A model generated the notes under the pieces. It was given only the letters and a program-made list of their open reading frames with translations. It ran no database searches and had not been told where the DNA came from. This document shows, piece by piece, positions 1 to 8,118 of a stretch of 64,000 nt of DNA. The translations under genes and the position numbers were made by a program. Location of the stretch: positions 16,414 to 80,413 of the forward strand of contig NZ_CP094832.1 of the NCBI RefSeq assembly GCF_022865125.1. Reading direction: 5' to 3'. Position 1 is the first letter of the stretch. Every line of letters begins with the position of its first letter. This stretch comes from Acuticoccus sp. I52.16.1 (GTDB taxonomy: Bacteria > Pseudomonadota > Alphaproteobacteria > Rhizobiales > Amorphaceae).

Positions 1-136
1 TGTTGCAGGAGGACGTGACACCGTCGTAGCATTGGCCGCGGTTGTTGTAGGCCGCCTGCGCCGTCATGTTTGAGATCGCCATCGAGCAGATGATGATCGT
101 GGACGCGGCGAGGGAAATGGTTCGAGCGGTCGACAT
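1..136 (-). CDS. Small secreted cysteine-containing protein, N-terminus only (cut by window edge)
   Basis: The minus strand reads ATG at 136 followed by 45 codons to the window edge with no stop. The first 30 or so residues form a signal peptide: a hydrophobic core rich in Ile, Ala and Ser, ending in a TAQA-A type signal peptidase I site. The mature start is Asn/Gln-rich and has two Cys residues within about 15 positions, which could form a disulphide in the periplasm. An AAGGAAAG Shine-Dalgarno lies just upstream of the ATG. I do not recognise the family and the C-terminus is missing, so no function is assigned. Confidence 0.6.
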   Translation of the reverse strand, partial: MSTARTISLAASTIIICSMAISNMTAQAAYNNRGQCYDGVTSSCN

Positions 137-425
137 GATTTCTTTCCTTCGAACGGAAAATTGATTGAAAGGTCTTCGGACTTACGCGGCGCGACCCCGT
201 CGCGGCGCTCCCGGTACATGGAGGCAGTTGCGCACGGATCGAAGAGGTATCCGCGCATGGGCTTCATGCGCGGATGTAGGAAGGGGCTGGCGGGTCGAAC
301 GGAGGTCGTGCCGGTGGCGCGTTGCGACGACTTGGGCGAGCGCGCGACCAGCGGACTCAGTTCGCGGCGATCCAGATGCGGATTGCGGCGAGTGAGTTGT
401 CAGACCGGTGATCGTCTCGCGCGGT
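137..425. other. Intergenic region, promoter side of the small secreted protein
   Basis: About 290 bases between the start of the leftward secreted-protein gene and the stop of the tetR-type gene. Apart from the AAGGAAAG ribosome-binding site near 145-152 and a modestly AT-richer stretch at 140-180, I see no convincing gene, repeat or hairpin. Short plus-strand frames here lack coding character or a ribosome-binding site. Confidence 0.5.
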
Positions 426-1088
426 CTACCGCGGTCCCACGCGCTCCGGACCGTAGGCGCGCATGAAGACGCGGACCGCGCTTTCGACGGTGGCGCGGAC
501 GTCGGCGTCGGTCGGCGCCGCGGTATGGCCGAAGAGGGCGCGTTTGGTGAGGGTGCCCTGGCACATCATCAAGAAGTGCGAGGCGGCCATCTCGTAGTCC
601 TCGTCGATCGCCAGCCGGCCGCGGGCGACCTGCTCGCCGAGATAGCGGGCGAGGTGCTCGATGCCGCGGCGAGGCCCCTTCTCGAAGTACATCCGGCCGA
701 CTTCGGGGAACTTCTCCGCCGCGCCCATCACCATGCGGATCAGGGCGATGTGGTCCGGCGTTGTCATCAGCCGGAGGAACCGCTCGCCGAGGTCGAGGAG
801 CACCGCCCGCGGGTCGGCGTCGAGGTCTTCGGCCTGGAACATCCGCTCGGCGGCGTCGCGCCGGTCCACCAGGACGAGGGCGGCGAAGAGCTCCTCCTTG
901 TTGCGAAAATAGACGTAGAGCGTCCCCTTCGAGACGCCGGCGGCCTGGGCGATCTTGTCCATGCTCGCGCCGGCGAAGCCTTGGGCGCGGAAGACGCGTC
1001 GCGCCCCGGACAGGATCTCCTTGCGCTTGCCGGTGTCGGTGTCGTCCCCGTCGGTGGCGGCGTCGGGGACCGGGTCGCGGTGGGACAT
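426..1088 (-). CDS. TetR/AcrR-family transcriptional regulator of the adjacent efflux pair
   Basis: A 220-residue protein. Residues about 20-70 hold the TetR N-terminal helix-turn-helix, with the typical pattern GASMDKIAQAAGVSKGTLY followed by a YFRNKEELF segment. The C-terminal ligand-binding half resembles the AefR/TetR_C_7 group, which often controls multidrug efflux. The gene diverges from an EmrA/EmrB-type pair across a 159-base spacer that holds two copies of the same palindrome. By the usual logic of the family it represses itself and the pump, and a drug-like ligand releases it. The inducing compound cannot be read from sequence. Confidence 0.9.
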   Translation of the reverse strand: MSHRDPVPDAATDGDDTDTGKRKEILSGARRVFRAQGFAGASMDKIAQAAGVSKGTLYVYFRNKEELFAALVLVDRRDAAERMFQAEDLDADPRAVLLDLGERFLRLMTTPDHIALIRMVMGAAEKFPEVGRMYFEKGPRRGIEHLARYLGEQVARGRLAIDEDYEMAASHFLMMCQGTLTKRALFGHTAAPTDADVRATVESAVRVFMRAYGPERVGPR

Positions 1089-1162
1089 CGGTCGGGGTCT
1101 CGGTGCGGGCTGGGCACGGGCAACTCTGTCCGGAATAGCAGACAGCGTCCAGCTGATGTGGA

Positions 1163-1191
1163 TTGACTGAACGGTTCGGTCAACCTATTTG
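1163..1191 (+). promoter_or_regulatory. Putative efflux-operon promoter overlapping a TetR operator
   Basis: TTGACT (1163-1168) and TATTTG (1186-1191) are separated by 17 bases and lie about 57 bases upstream of the emrA-type start. The first palindromic operator covers the -35 box and most of the spacer, the classic position for repression by steric exclusion. Read from sequence only. Confidence 0.45.
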
Positions 1192-1220
1192 CCGCAAGTA
1201 TTGACCGAACGGTTCAGTCA
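1164..1220. promoter_or_regulatory. Pair of 19-bp palindromic TetR operators
   Basis: Two copies of TGACyGAACGGTTCrGTCA lie at 1164-1182 and 1202-1220, 38 bases apart. Each is symmetric about its central G except for one position per arm (T/G and C/A). The 38-base spacing puts the sites about 3.6 turns apart between the divergent tetR-type and emrA-type genes. Length and symmetry are typical of TetR-family sites. Confidence 0.75.
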
Positions 1221-1247
1221 TCCCTCGCGACGACGGACAGCCCGCAC

Positions 1248-2636
1248 ATGCAGCTCAAAAGCGACCGAGAGACCCGCGAGGCATCCGCCGCAGCGGACGA
1301 CACGCTGGCGCTCGACCCCGACGAACCGGGGCGCGCCCCGCCCCCCGCAACGCCGCCCGCCGTGCCCGCCGCCCCGACCGGCGACGCCCCCGCGCCACAG
1401 GCCGCGCCCGACCCCGCCCCCGCCCCTGCGCCCGCCGCGCCGCCGCGGCGCAGCGCGAGGAAACGTGTCCTGCTCGTGGCGGTCCTGGCACTCGCGATCG
1501 GGGCCGCGGGCACCTTCGGCTACCGCTGGTGGACCGTGGGCCGGTTCGAGATCTCGACCGACGACGCCTATCTCGGCGCCGACATGTCGATCCTCGCCGC
1601 CAAGGTGTCCGGCTATGTGACCGACGTGGAGGTCGCCGAGAACCAGGCGGTGAAGACCGGTGACGTGATCGCCCGCATCGACGATGGCGACTACCGCCTC
1701 GCCGTGCGCGCGGCCGAGGACAAGATCGCGGTGCAGCAGGCGGCCGTCGCCCGCTTCGCCGTGCAGATCGACGCGGCGCGCACCCAGATCGACGAGGCGA
1801 AGGCGAACGTCACGAGTGCCCGGGCCGACCTCGTGCTCGCGGAGGCCGAGCTGGACCGCAAGGCACGGTTGGTGAAATCGAACGTCGCCAGCCGCGAGAC
1901 CTACGACACCGCCAAGGCTGCGGCCGACAAGGCGAGCGCCGCCCTCGCCGCCGCCCAGGCGACCGAGAAGGGGGCGGAGGCGAACGTCGCGGTGCTGGAG
2001 GCGGAGCGCAAGGAGGCCGAGGCGAGCCTCGCCAGCCTCTCCACCGCGCTGCGACAGGCCCGCCGCGACCTCTCGTTCACGGTGGTGCGCGCCCCGATCG
2101 ACGGCATCGTCGGCAACAAGGCGGCGGAGGTGGGGGAACTGGTGCAGCCCGGCACGCGCCTCGCCGCGGTCGTGCCCCTCGCCTCGGTCTACGTGAACGC
2201 CAACTTCAAGGAGACGCAGCTCGAGGAGATGCGCCCCGGCCAGCGCGCGGAGGTCACCGTCGACGCCTTCCCCGGCGAAGTGTTCGAGGGCTATGTCGAG
2301 AGCATCTCGCCCGCGTCCGGAGCGCTCTTCAGCCTGTTGCCGCCGCAGAACGCCACCGGCAACTTCACCAAGATCGTTCAGCGCCTGCCGGTGCGGGTGG
2401 CCCTGTCGGACGAGGCCCGCGCCGGACGCACGTTGCGGCCGGGGATGTCGGCCGTCGTGACGGTGGACCGCCGCACCGGACCGGGGACGGCCGGGCCCGC
2501 CGCGCCGCCCCGCCGGGCGACGCCGCCGGAGCCGGAGGCGGAGGGGACCCCGGTGGCCGCCGCCGGCCTGCCCCGGGACACCGCCGCGGCCGCCGAGCCC
2601 GCCGCGACAGCCCGCCGCCACGGCCGCGACCGCTGA
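1248..2636 (+). CDS. HlyD/EmrA-type membrane fusion (periplasmic adaptor) protein
   Basis: A 462-residue protein. Residues 1-70 are a Pro/Ala-rich cytoplasmic tail. A single membrane anchor lies at about 71-95 (hydrophobic run ending GYRWW). Next come a barrel-sandwich/lipoyl half (STDDAYLGADMSILAAKVSG), a long Ala/Glu-rich coiled coil at about 170-290, and the second lipoyl half (VRAPIDGIVGNKAAEVGE). The C-terminal tail of about 50 residues is again Pro/Ala-rich. EmrA-type adaptors link a DHA2 MFS pump to an outer-membrane channel; no TolC gene is present here. The pump gene starts 10 bases downstream, so the two are co-transcribed. The longer-than-usual N- and C-terminal tails are low-complexity and probably unstructured. 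Confidence 0.9.
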   Translation: MQLKSDRETREASAAADDTLALDPDEPGRAPPPATPPAVPAAPTGDAPAPQAAPDPAPAPAPAAPPRRSARKRVLLVAVLALAIGAAGTFGYRWWTVGRFEISTDDAYLGADMSILAAKVSGYVTDVEVAENQAVKTGDVIARIDDGDYRLAVRAAEDKIAVQQAAVARFAVQIDAARTQIDEAKANVTSARADLVLAEAELDRKARLVKSNVASRETYDTAKAAADKASAALAAAQATEKGAEANVAVLEAERKEAEASLASLSTALRQARRDLSFTVVRAPIDGIVGNKAAEVGELVQPGTRLAAVVPLASVYVNANFKETQLEEMRPGQRAEVTVDAFPGEVFEGYVESISPASGALFSLLPPQNATGNFTKIVQRLPVRVALSDEARAGRTLRPGMSAVVTVDRRTGPGTAGPAAPPRRATPPEPEAEGTPVAAAGLPRDTAAAAEPAATARRHGRDR

Positions 2637-2646
2637 GGCCGCCGCG

Positions 2647-4227
2647 ATGAGCACCGTCGACGCCGCCGCCCTCGCGCCCCCCGCCCCCGCCGCGGGGATC
2701 GAGGGGCGCAAGATGATCGCCTTCATGGCGATGGTCTTCGGCATGTTCATGGCGATCCTCGACATCCAGATCGTGTCCGCCTCGCTGTCGGAGATCCAGG
2801 CGGGCCTGTCCGCTTCGGCCGACGAGATCTCGTGGGTGCAGACCGCCTATCTCATCGCCGAGGTGGTCATGATCCCGCTGTCGGGCTTCCTGTCGCGCGC
2901 GCTCTCCACGCGCTGGCTCTTCGCGGGGGCCTGCGCCGGCTTCACCTTCATGAGCCTGATGTGCGCGACCGCCACGTCGATCGAACAGATGATCGTCTAC
3001 CGCGCGCTGCAGGGCTTCATCGGCGGCGCGATGATCCCGACCGTCTTCGCCGCCGCGTACTCGGTCTTCCCGCGCGAGAAGCAGCCCGTGGTGGCGCCGA
3101 TCATCGGCCTCGTCGCCACGCTGGCGCCGACCATCGGTCCCACCATCGGCGGCTACCTCACCGAGATCTTCTCATGGCACTGGCTCTTCCTCATCAACGT
3201 GGTGCCCGGCGTGGCCGTGACACTCACCACGCTGACCCTGGTCGACTTCGACGAGCCGAACCTCGCCCTCCTCGACCGCTTCGACTGGCTGGGCCTCGCC
3301 TTCATGGCCGGTTTCCTGGGATGCCTCGAATATGTCCTCGAGGAAGGGACCCGGAACGACTGGTTCGAGGACCGCGCCATCACCCTGTTCGCCGTCGTCT
3401 CGGTATTGTCGGCGCTGGGCTTCTTCTGGCGGGCGTTCACCGCGCGTGAGCCGGTGGTCGACCTGTCGGCCTTCTCCAACCGCAACTTCGCGACCGGGGC
3501 GACCTTCTCGTTCGTGATGGGGATCGGCCTCTACGGCCTGACCTACCTCTACCCGGTCTATCTCTCGGCGGTGCGGGATTATTCGGCGCTGATGATCGGT
3601 GAGACGATGTTCGTCTCGGGCCTCGCGATGTTCGTCACCGCGCCGATCGCCGGCCGCCTGTCGGCCCGGCTCGACCCGCGCTTCATGATCGGCGCCGGGT
3701 TCACCATCTTCGCCGCCGGCACGTGGCAGGCTTCGGGAATCACGGCGGACTGGGACTTCTGGGAGCTGCTCTGGCCGCAGATCTTCCGCGGCGTCGGGCT
3801 GATGCTGTGCATGGTGCCGATCACCAACGTCTCGCTCGGCACGATGCCGCCGGCGCAGCTGAAGAACGCCTCGGGCCTCTTCAACGTGATGCGCAACCTG
3901 GGCGGCGCAGTGGGCCTGGCGATCATCAACACGCTCATCACCACGCGCACGGACCTCCATACCGAGCGCCTGGCGGAGAGCGTCGCCTGGGGTCGCCCGG
4001 CCGCCGAGGACGCCCTGGCGCAGATGACGGCGAACTTCTCCGCGCTCGGCTCGGACGCCGAGCGCGCCGCCTTGGCGCGCCTGGAGAAGATGGTCGAAGG
4101 GCAGGCGACGGTGATGGCCTATGCCGACATCTTCGTCGCGCTGACGGTCCTTTTCGTGCTCCTGTGCTTCGCGACGCCGCTGATGCGCCGCCCCGCGGCC
4201 AGCGGTGGAGGGGGCGGCGGCCATTGA
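2647..4227 (+). CDS. MFS drug:H+ antiporter, DHA2 (EmrB/QacA) type
   Basis: A 526-residue, 14-helix major facilitator of the inner membrane. Diagnostic segments are SWVQTAYLIAEVVMIPLSGF (first helices), RALQGFIGGAMIPTVFAA (antiporter motif C region), and APTIGPTIGGYLTE with SWHWLFLINV in the middle. It would form a tripartite pump with the upstream EmrA-type adaptor and export hydrophobic toxic compounds using the proton gradient. The final residues are Gly-rich. The stop codon is also the first base triplet of a tandem repeat that follows the gene. The substrate is unknown. Confidence 0.92.
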   Translation: MSTVDAAALAPPAPAAGIEGRKMIAFMAMVFGMFMAILDIQIVSASLSEIQAGLSASADEISWVQTAYLIAEVVMIPLSGFLSRALSTRWLFAGACAGFTFMSLMCATATSIEQMIVYRALQGFIGGAMIPTVFAAAYSVFPREKQPVVAPIIGLVATLAPTIGPTIGGYLTEIFSWHWLFLINVVPGVAVTLTTLTLVDFDEPNLALLDRFDWLGLAFMAGFLGCLEYVLEEGTRNDWFEDRAITLFAVVSVLSALGFFWRAFTAREPVVDLSAFSNRNFATGATFSFVMGIGLYGLTYLYPVYLSAVRDYSALMIGETMFVSGLAMFVTAPIAGRLSARLDPRFMIGAGFTIFAAGTWQASGITADWDFWELLWPQIFRGVGLMLCMVPITNVSLGTMPPAQLKNASGLFNVMRNLGGAVGLAIINTLITTRTDLHTERLAESVAWGRPAAEDALAQMTANFSALGSDAERAALARLEKMVEGQATVMAYADIFVALTVLFVLLCFATPLMRRPAASGGGGGGH

Positions 4228-4285
4228 TGCCCCGGCCTGCTGATGCCCCGGCCCGCTGATGCCCCGGCCTGCTGATGCCCCGGCC
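4225..4285. repeat. 16-bp tandem repeat, 3.8 copies, at the efflux-operon end
   Basis: The unit TGATGCCCCGGCCyGC is repeated at 4225, 4241, 4257 and (partial, 13 bases) 4273, with one C/T difference in unit two. It starts exactly on the stop codon of the MFS gene and lies in the short gap before the convergent deformylase-like gene. It looks like a slippage-prone minisatellite. No hairpin is obvious, so it need not be a terminator. Confidence 0.85.
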
Positions 4286-4302
4286 GGCGCGGGGCCGGGC
4301 GC

Positions 4303-4803
4303 CTATCCGGTCCTGCCCTGCTTGCCGTAGCGCTTGACGACCCGGTCCCGCTTCAGGCGGGAAAGGCGCTGGAGCCAGAAGACGCCGTCGAGCTGGTCGA
4401 TCTCGTGCTGATGGCAGACGGCGCGCAGGCCCTCCGCCTCCTCCTCGTGCCAGGTGCCGGCGAGGTCCTGGTAGCGCACGCGCACCCGCGCCGGCCGCAC
4501 GACCTCCTCGCTCGCCCCCGGCATCGAGACGCTGCCCTCGGCGTGCCGGATCGTCTCCGGCGAGGCAAAGACGACGGCCGGATTGACGTAGACCGCCGGC
4601 GCCGCATCGCCCGGCAGGTCGAGCACGACGACGCGCCGCGCCACGCCGATGTGCGGGCCGGTGATGCCGATGCCGGGGGCGGCACGCATCGTGTCCGTCA
4701 GGTCGGCCGCGAGCGCCGCGAGCGCGTCGTCGAACCGATCCACCGGGGCGGCGGGCGTGCGCAGGCGCTCGTCGGGGAACATGACGATGGGCCGAACGGT
4801 CAT
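4303..4803 (-). CDS. Peptide-deformylase-like protein with substituted metal ligands
   Basis: A 166-residue protein aligning along the whole length of bacterial Def. Active-site motifs are changed. The Gln of motif 1 (GxGLAATQ) is His51 in GIGITGPH. The metal-binding Cys of EGCLS is Ser91 in EGSVSM. Motif 3 reads HEIDQ, so the first His (133) and the catalytic Glu (134) remain but the last metal His is Gln137. A classical Fe/Zn deformylase needs Cys-His-His, so normal N-formyl-Met deformylation is doubtful. From memory, a conserved paralogous subgroup of Def in Alphaproteobacteria and Burkholderia shares this pattern, which argues against random decay. It is the last gene of the liv-type operon, 9 bases after the AKR-Rid gene. 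Confidence 0.85.
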   Translation of the reverse strand: MTVRPIVMFPDERLRTPAAPVDRFDDALAALAADLTDTMRAAPGIGITGPHIGVARRVVVLDLPGDAAPAVYVNPAVVFASPETIRHAEGSVSMPGASEEVVRPARVRVRYQDLAGTWHEEEAEGLRAVCHQHEIDQLDGVFWLQRLSRLKRDRVVKRYGKQGRTG

Positions 4804-4812
4804 CGCGCGCGC

Positions 4813-6255
4813 TCAGCCAACGATCGCCTCCGCCTCGATCTCGACGCGGTAGTCGCCGACGAGGCCGCCGACGGCCAGCAGCGTGTTGGCCGGCTTCGTG
4901 TCGGCGAAGACGCGGCCATGGGCGCGCGAGACCGGCTCCCACTCGTCGATGTCGGCGAGGTAGACGCGGGTGCGGACGATATCTTCCGGCCCACCGCCCA
5001 GCGCCCGCACCGCGCCGATGATCTTGTCGAGGATATAGGTCGCCTGCGCGCCGGGATCGCCGGGGGCGACGACGCGGTCTGTCCCCGCGGTCGCCGTCGT
5101 GCCGGAGACGAGGATGCGGTCGCCGATCCGCACCGCGCGGCTGAAGCCGGCGAGATCCTCCCACACGCTGCCCGAGGAGACCCGCGACCGGCCCGGCCGC
5201 GTCGCTTCGGCGGCGTGGGCGGTCGGCACGTCGGCGAGGTGGTGGCTGAGGTCGCCGGAGGCGGTGAGGAAGGGGGGCTTGCGATACTCGTCGCCGCAGT
5301 CGCCCGGCAGCGGCGTTGTCGCGGCGAAGGCGGCGGCGAGGCGCGCGTGGTCCTCGGCGTCGAGCGCGAAGGAGAAGAGGCGGGCATTGTCGACCCGGTG
5401 CTCGCGCTCGCCGAGCCGCGCACCGACGATGACGCCGGCGACGTGGGGATGGTCCAGCACCCAGCGCGTCGCGACGTTGGCGATGGAGACCCCGTGGCGC
5501 GCGCCGATCTGCGCGGCGGCGCCGAGCACCCCCTGGTAGGCGTCCCACCCGCCTGCGGCGTCGATGAACCGGCGGTACTTCATGCCCGACCAGTCGGCGA
5601 TCTCGGCCGGCTCCGGCCGGCCGAGCCAGCGCTCCGACAGGAAGCCACCGGCGAGCGTCCCATAGCAGAGGAGCTTGACGCCGTGCGCCGCGCAGACCGC
5701 CGCGAGGTCCGCCTCGGCGCGCCGGTCGAGCAAGGAGAACGACACCTGGTTGGTCAGCAGGGGCACCCCGTCGGCGAGCGCGAGGCTCAGGTGCGCGGCG
5801 TCGAAGTTGGTGACGCCGAGCGAGCGGATGACGCCCTCCTCCCTCAGCCGGGTGAGTTCGTGGAGCGCGTCGAGCCAGGCGGGATGCTCGAAGGTCCACC
5901 AGTGAAATTGCAACAGGTCGATCGTCTCGACGCCGAGGCGGGCGCGGCGCTCGTCGACCCCGGCGCGTACGACGTCCGGAGTCATCGGGCCGGGCGCGGG
6001 GCACCATTTGGTGAACGCGAGCGGGCGCGGCGTCGGGCCGCGCGCCAGCAGCGCGCCGGTGATCAGTTCGGCGCTGCCGTAGTGGTCGGCCATGTCGAAC
6101 GTGGTGAACCCGTCGGCGGCGTAGGCGGCGAGCGCGTCGGCGGCGGCCTCGCGGTCGAGCGTGGTGCCGTCTTTCTCCATGTCGGCGACCTGCCAAAGGC
6201 CCGTCAGCACCCGCGCGATCCTGAGATCCGGAGCGAGGTCGTAGGTGTCGATCAT
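4813..6255 (-). CDS. Aldo/keto reductase fused to a C-terminal Rid (YjgF/YER057c) domain
   Basis: A 480-residue fusion. Residues about 1-325 are an aldo/keto reductase barrel with Asp/Tyr in FDMADHYG, Lys in FTKWC and His in LLQFHWW, the expected catalytic tetrad. A Pro/Arg-rich linker follows, then a Rid domain at about 350-480. In the Rid domain the imine-hydrolysing Arg (PARS in E. coli RidA) is Asn457 in PANT, so true enamine/imine deaminase activity is unlikely. The start at 6255 overlaps the livM-type stop by 4 bases (ATGA), which fixes it against longer in-frame reading. It is transcribed with the transporter. The reductase half resembles the standalone paralogue at 10793-11842. Confidence 0.88.
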   Translation of the reverse strand: MIDTYDLAPDLRIARVLTGLWQVADMEKDGTTLDREAAADALAAYAADGFTTFDMADHYGSAELITGALLARGPTPRPLAFTKWCPAPGPMTPDVVRAGVDERRARLGVETIDLLQFHWWTFEHPAWLDALHELTRLREEGVIRSLGVTNFDAAHLSLALADGVPLLTNQVSFSLLDRRAEADLAAVCAAHGVKLLCYGTLAGGFLSERWLGRPEPAEIADWSGMKYRRFIDAAGGWDAYQGVLGAAAQIGARHGVSIANVATRWVLDHPHVAGVIVGARLGEREHRVDNARLFSFALDAEDHARLAAAFAATTPLPGDCGDEYRKPPFLTASGDLSHHLADVPTAHAAEATRPGRSRVSSGSVWEDLAGFSRAVRIGDRILVSGTTATAGTDRVVAPGDPGAQATYILDKIIGAVRALGGGPEDIVRTRVYLADIDEWEPVSRAHGRVFADTKPANTLLAVGGLVGDYRVEIEAEAIVG

Positions 6256-7205
6256 GTGGGGCTCGTCGGTTTGCGGCGCCGGCGGACGGGCGTCTCGCCC
6301 AGGAGGCCGCCGGGACGCGTCAGGAGGATGGCGCACAGCGCGACGCCGATGCAGACGATTTGCAGCGAGGCGGCCCGCGCCTGCATCGCCGCCGGCACGA
6401 CGGCGCCGATGAGCGCGCCGGACGCCGCCCAGATCGCCCACACCAGCACCGCGCCGAGGATCGCGCCGCGATTGTTGCCGCTGCCGCCGACGATGAGCAT
6501 CGCCCAGACCTGGAAGGTCAGCGTCGGCAGGAAGTTCTCCGGCGCGATGAAGCCGACGAAGTGCGCCTGTACCGCGCCGGCGAGGCCCATCACCGCCCCG
6601 CCCACGGTAAATGCCTCGATCCTCAGCCGCCGCGGGCTCTTGCCGAGCGCCTCGGCCGCGGTCTCGTCCTCGCGCACCGCTCTGAGGACGCGGCCCCACG
6701 GGCTTTTCGCCAAGGTCTCCAGGAGGAGGTAGACGATGAGCACCGTGGCGGCGACGAGCGCGAAATTGGCGAGTCCGAAGCGGGCCGGGTCGCCGGCCCA
6801 GGCCGCGAACGGCCGGGGAATGAAGGTGATGCCGAACGGGCCCCCGGTGAGCCCGGTGAGATTGAGGACGGCGAGCTGCACCGCGACCGCGACGCCGAAG
6901 GTGGTGATGGCGAGATAGTCGGCCCGCAGGCGGATGGTGAGCCAGGCGACGAGGTTGGCGAGCAGGGCCGCCGCCGCCGCGGCCGCGAGCCAGCCGACCG
7001 GCAGCGGCAGAGCGAAGCCGCCGATGCGACCCACGGTCGCCGGCGAGGTGAGGATCGCCGAGGTGTAGGCGCCCACCGCCACGAATGCGGCGACGCCGAC
7101 ATTGAAGAGCCCCGTCAGCCCCCACTGCACGTTGAGGCCGAGTGTGATCAGCGCGTAGGACAGCGCGACGGTGCCGAAGAAGGTGGCGTAGGCGAGAAGC
7201 TCCAC
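6252..7205 (-). CDS. ABC transporter permease, LivM type
   Basis: A 317-residue inner-membrane permease with about 9-10 hydrophobic segments and the LivM signature (LNVQWGLTGLFNVGVAAFVAVG near the N-terminus; VREDETAAEALGKSPRRLRI as the cytoplasmic coupling loop). It starts at GTG 7205, one base after the livH-type stop, with an AAAGGGGG ribosome-binding site. It pairs with the LivH-type permease to form the channel of a branched-chain-amino-acid-family importer. In this family the real substrate can be an amide, aromatic acid or sugar-acid derivative; the reductase and Rid partners suggest something other than leucine. Confidence 0.9.
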   Translation of the reverse strand: MELLAYATFFGTVALSYALITLGLNVQWGLTGLFNVGVAAFVAVGAYTSAILTSPATVGRIGGFALPLPVGWLAAAAAAALLANLVAWLTIRLRADYLAITTFGVAVAVQLAVLNLTGLTGGPFGITFIPRPFAAWAGDPARFGLANFALVAATVLIVYLLLETLAKSPWGRVLRAVREDETAAEALGKSPRRLRIEAFTVGGAVMGLAGAVQAHFVGFIAPENFLPTLTFQVWAMLIVGGSGNNRGAILGAVLVWAIWAASGALIGAVVPAAMQARAASLQIVCIGVALCAILLTRPGGLLGETPVRRRRKPTSPT

Positions 7206-7206
7206 G

Positions 7207-8118
7207 TCAGCCCCCTTTCTGGCCGAAGATGCCCGAGGGGCGCAGCATGAGGATGGCGACCAGGAGCATGAAGGCCGCGCCGGCGCGCCATTCCGCGCCC
7301 AGGAGCGCCACCGTCATCGCCTCGCCGATGCCGACCACGAGGCCGCCGACGACTGCGCCCGGCAGGCTGCCGACGCCGCCGAGGATCGCCGCCGCGAACA
7401 GCGGCAGCAGCAGGTCGAAGCCCATGGTGGGCCGGATCTGCACGAGGAGGCCCATGGTGACGCCCGCCGCGCACGCCAGCGCCGCGCCCAGCACCCAGAC
7501 GAGGCGGATCGTGCGGGCGACGTCGATCCCGGCGAGCGCCGCCAGCGACGGGTTCTCGCGCACCGCGCGCATCGCCCGCCCCGCCGCGGTATGCGCCACC
7601 AGGAGGTGCACCGCCACGACGAGGACCGCCGTCAGCCCGAGCGCGGCGAGCTGGTCGGGCGTGACGCGCACCCCGCCGGCGAGGCGCATCGCGATCTGCA
7701 ACTCGCGGGTGAAGTAGGCGGGGCTGGAGGTCCAGGCGAACTCGATCGCCGCGCGCAGCGCCAGCGAGGCGCCGAACGAGGCCATGACGACGATGATCAC
7801 CGCCGCGCCGTGCCGCCGCAGCCGGGCGAACAGCACCCGGTCGAGCGCGAGCGCCAGCAGTGCCGTCCCTCCCATCGCCAGCAGCGCCGCCAGAATCACC
7901 GTCCACCCGAACGAGAACGGCCCGATGGGAGCCGATACGCCCACCGCCGCGCCGATCAGCCCCGCCAGCGTCAGCGCGATGTAGGCGCCGGCCGTCACCA
8001 GTTCGCCGTGCGCGAAGTTGGGAAAGCGCAGGATCGAGTAGACCAGCGTCAGCCCGATGGCCCCGAGGCCGATCATCGACCCCGAGACCAGCCCGTCGAC
8101 GAAGACCTGCGGGCTCAT
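7207..8118 (-). CDS. ABC transporter permease, LivH type
   Basis: A 303-residue permease. The N-terminus reads VDGLVSGSMIGLGAIGLTLVYSILRFPNFAHGE, and the coupling helix contains MRAVRENPSLAALAGI, both standard for LivH. I place the start at ATG 8118, which overlaps the ATPase stop at 8115-8117 (ATGA); longer in-frame reading runs through the ATPase gene and is not used. It is the membrane partner of the LivM-type protein encoded immediately downstream. Confidence 0.9.
   Translation of the reverse strand: MSPQVFVDGLVSGSMIGLGAIGLTLVYSILRFPNFAHGELVTAGAYIALTLAGLIGAAVGVSAPIGPFSFGWTVILAALLAMGGTALLALALDRVLFARLRRHGAAVIIVVMASFGASLALRAAIEFAWTSSPAYFTRELQIAMRLAGGVRVTPDQLAALGLTAVLVVAVHLLVAHTAAGRAMRAVRENPSLAALAGIDVARTIRLVWVLGAALACAAGVTMGLLVQIRPTMGFDLLLPLFAAAILGGVGSLPGAVVGGLVVGIGEAMTVALLGAEWRAGAAFMLLVAILMLRPSGIFGQKGG

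Noticed and set aside
408..1166. Plus-strand open frame opposite the TetR gene
   Set aside because: Typical GC shadow frame; the TetR helix-turn-helix on the other strand is clear.
4225..4285. CRISPR-like reading of the 16-bp repeats
   Set aside because: The units are directly adjacent with no spacers and there are no cas genes, so it is a minisatellite.
4813..7125. A 770-codon open frame on the minus strand containing the AKR-Rid gene
   Set aside because: The first 290 codons run antiparallel in codon phase through the livM-type gene and have no domain; the real start is the ATG at 6255 that overlaps the livM-type stop.
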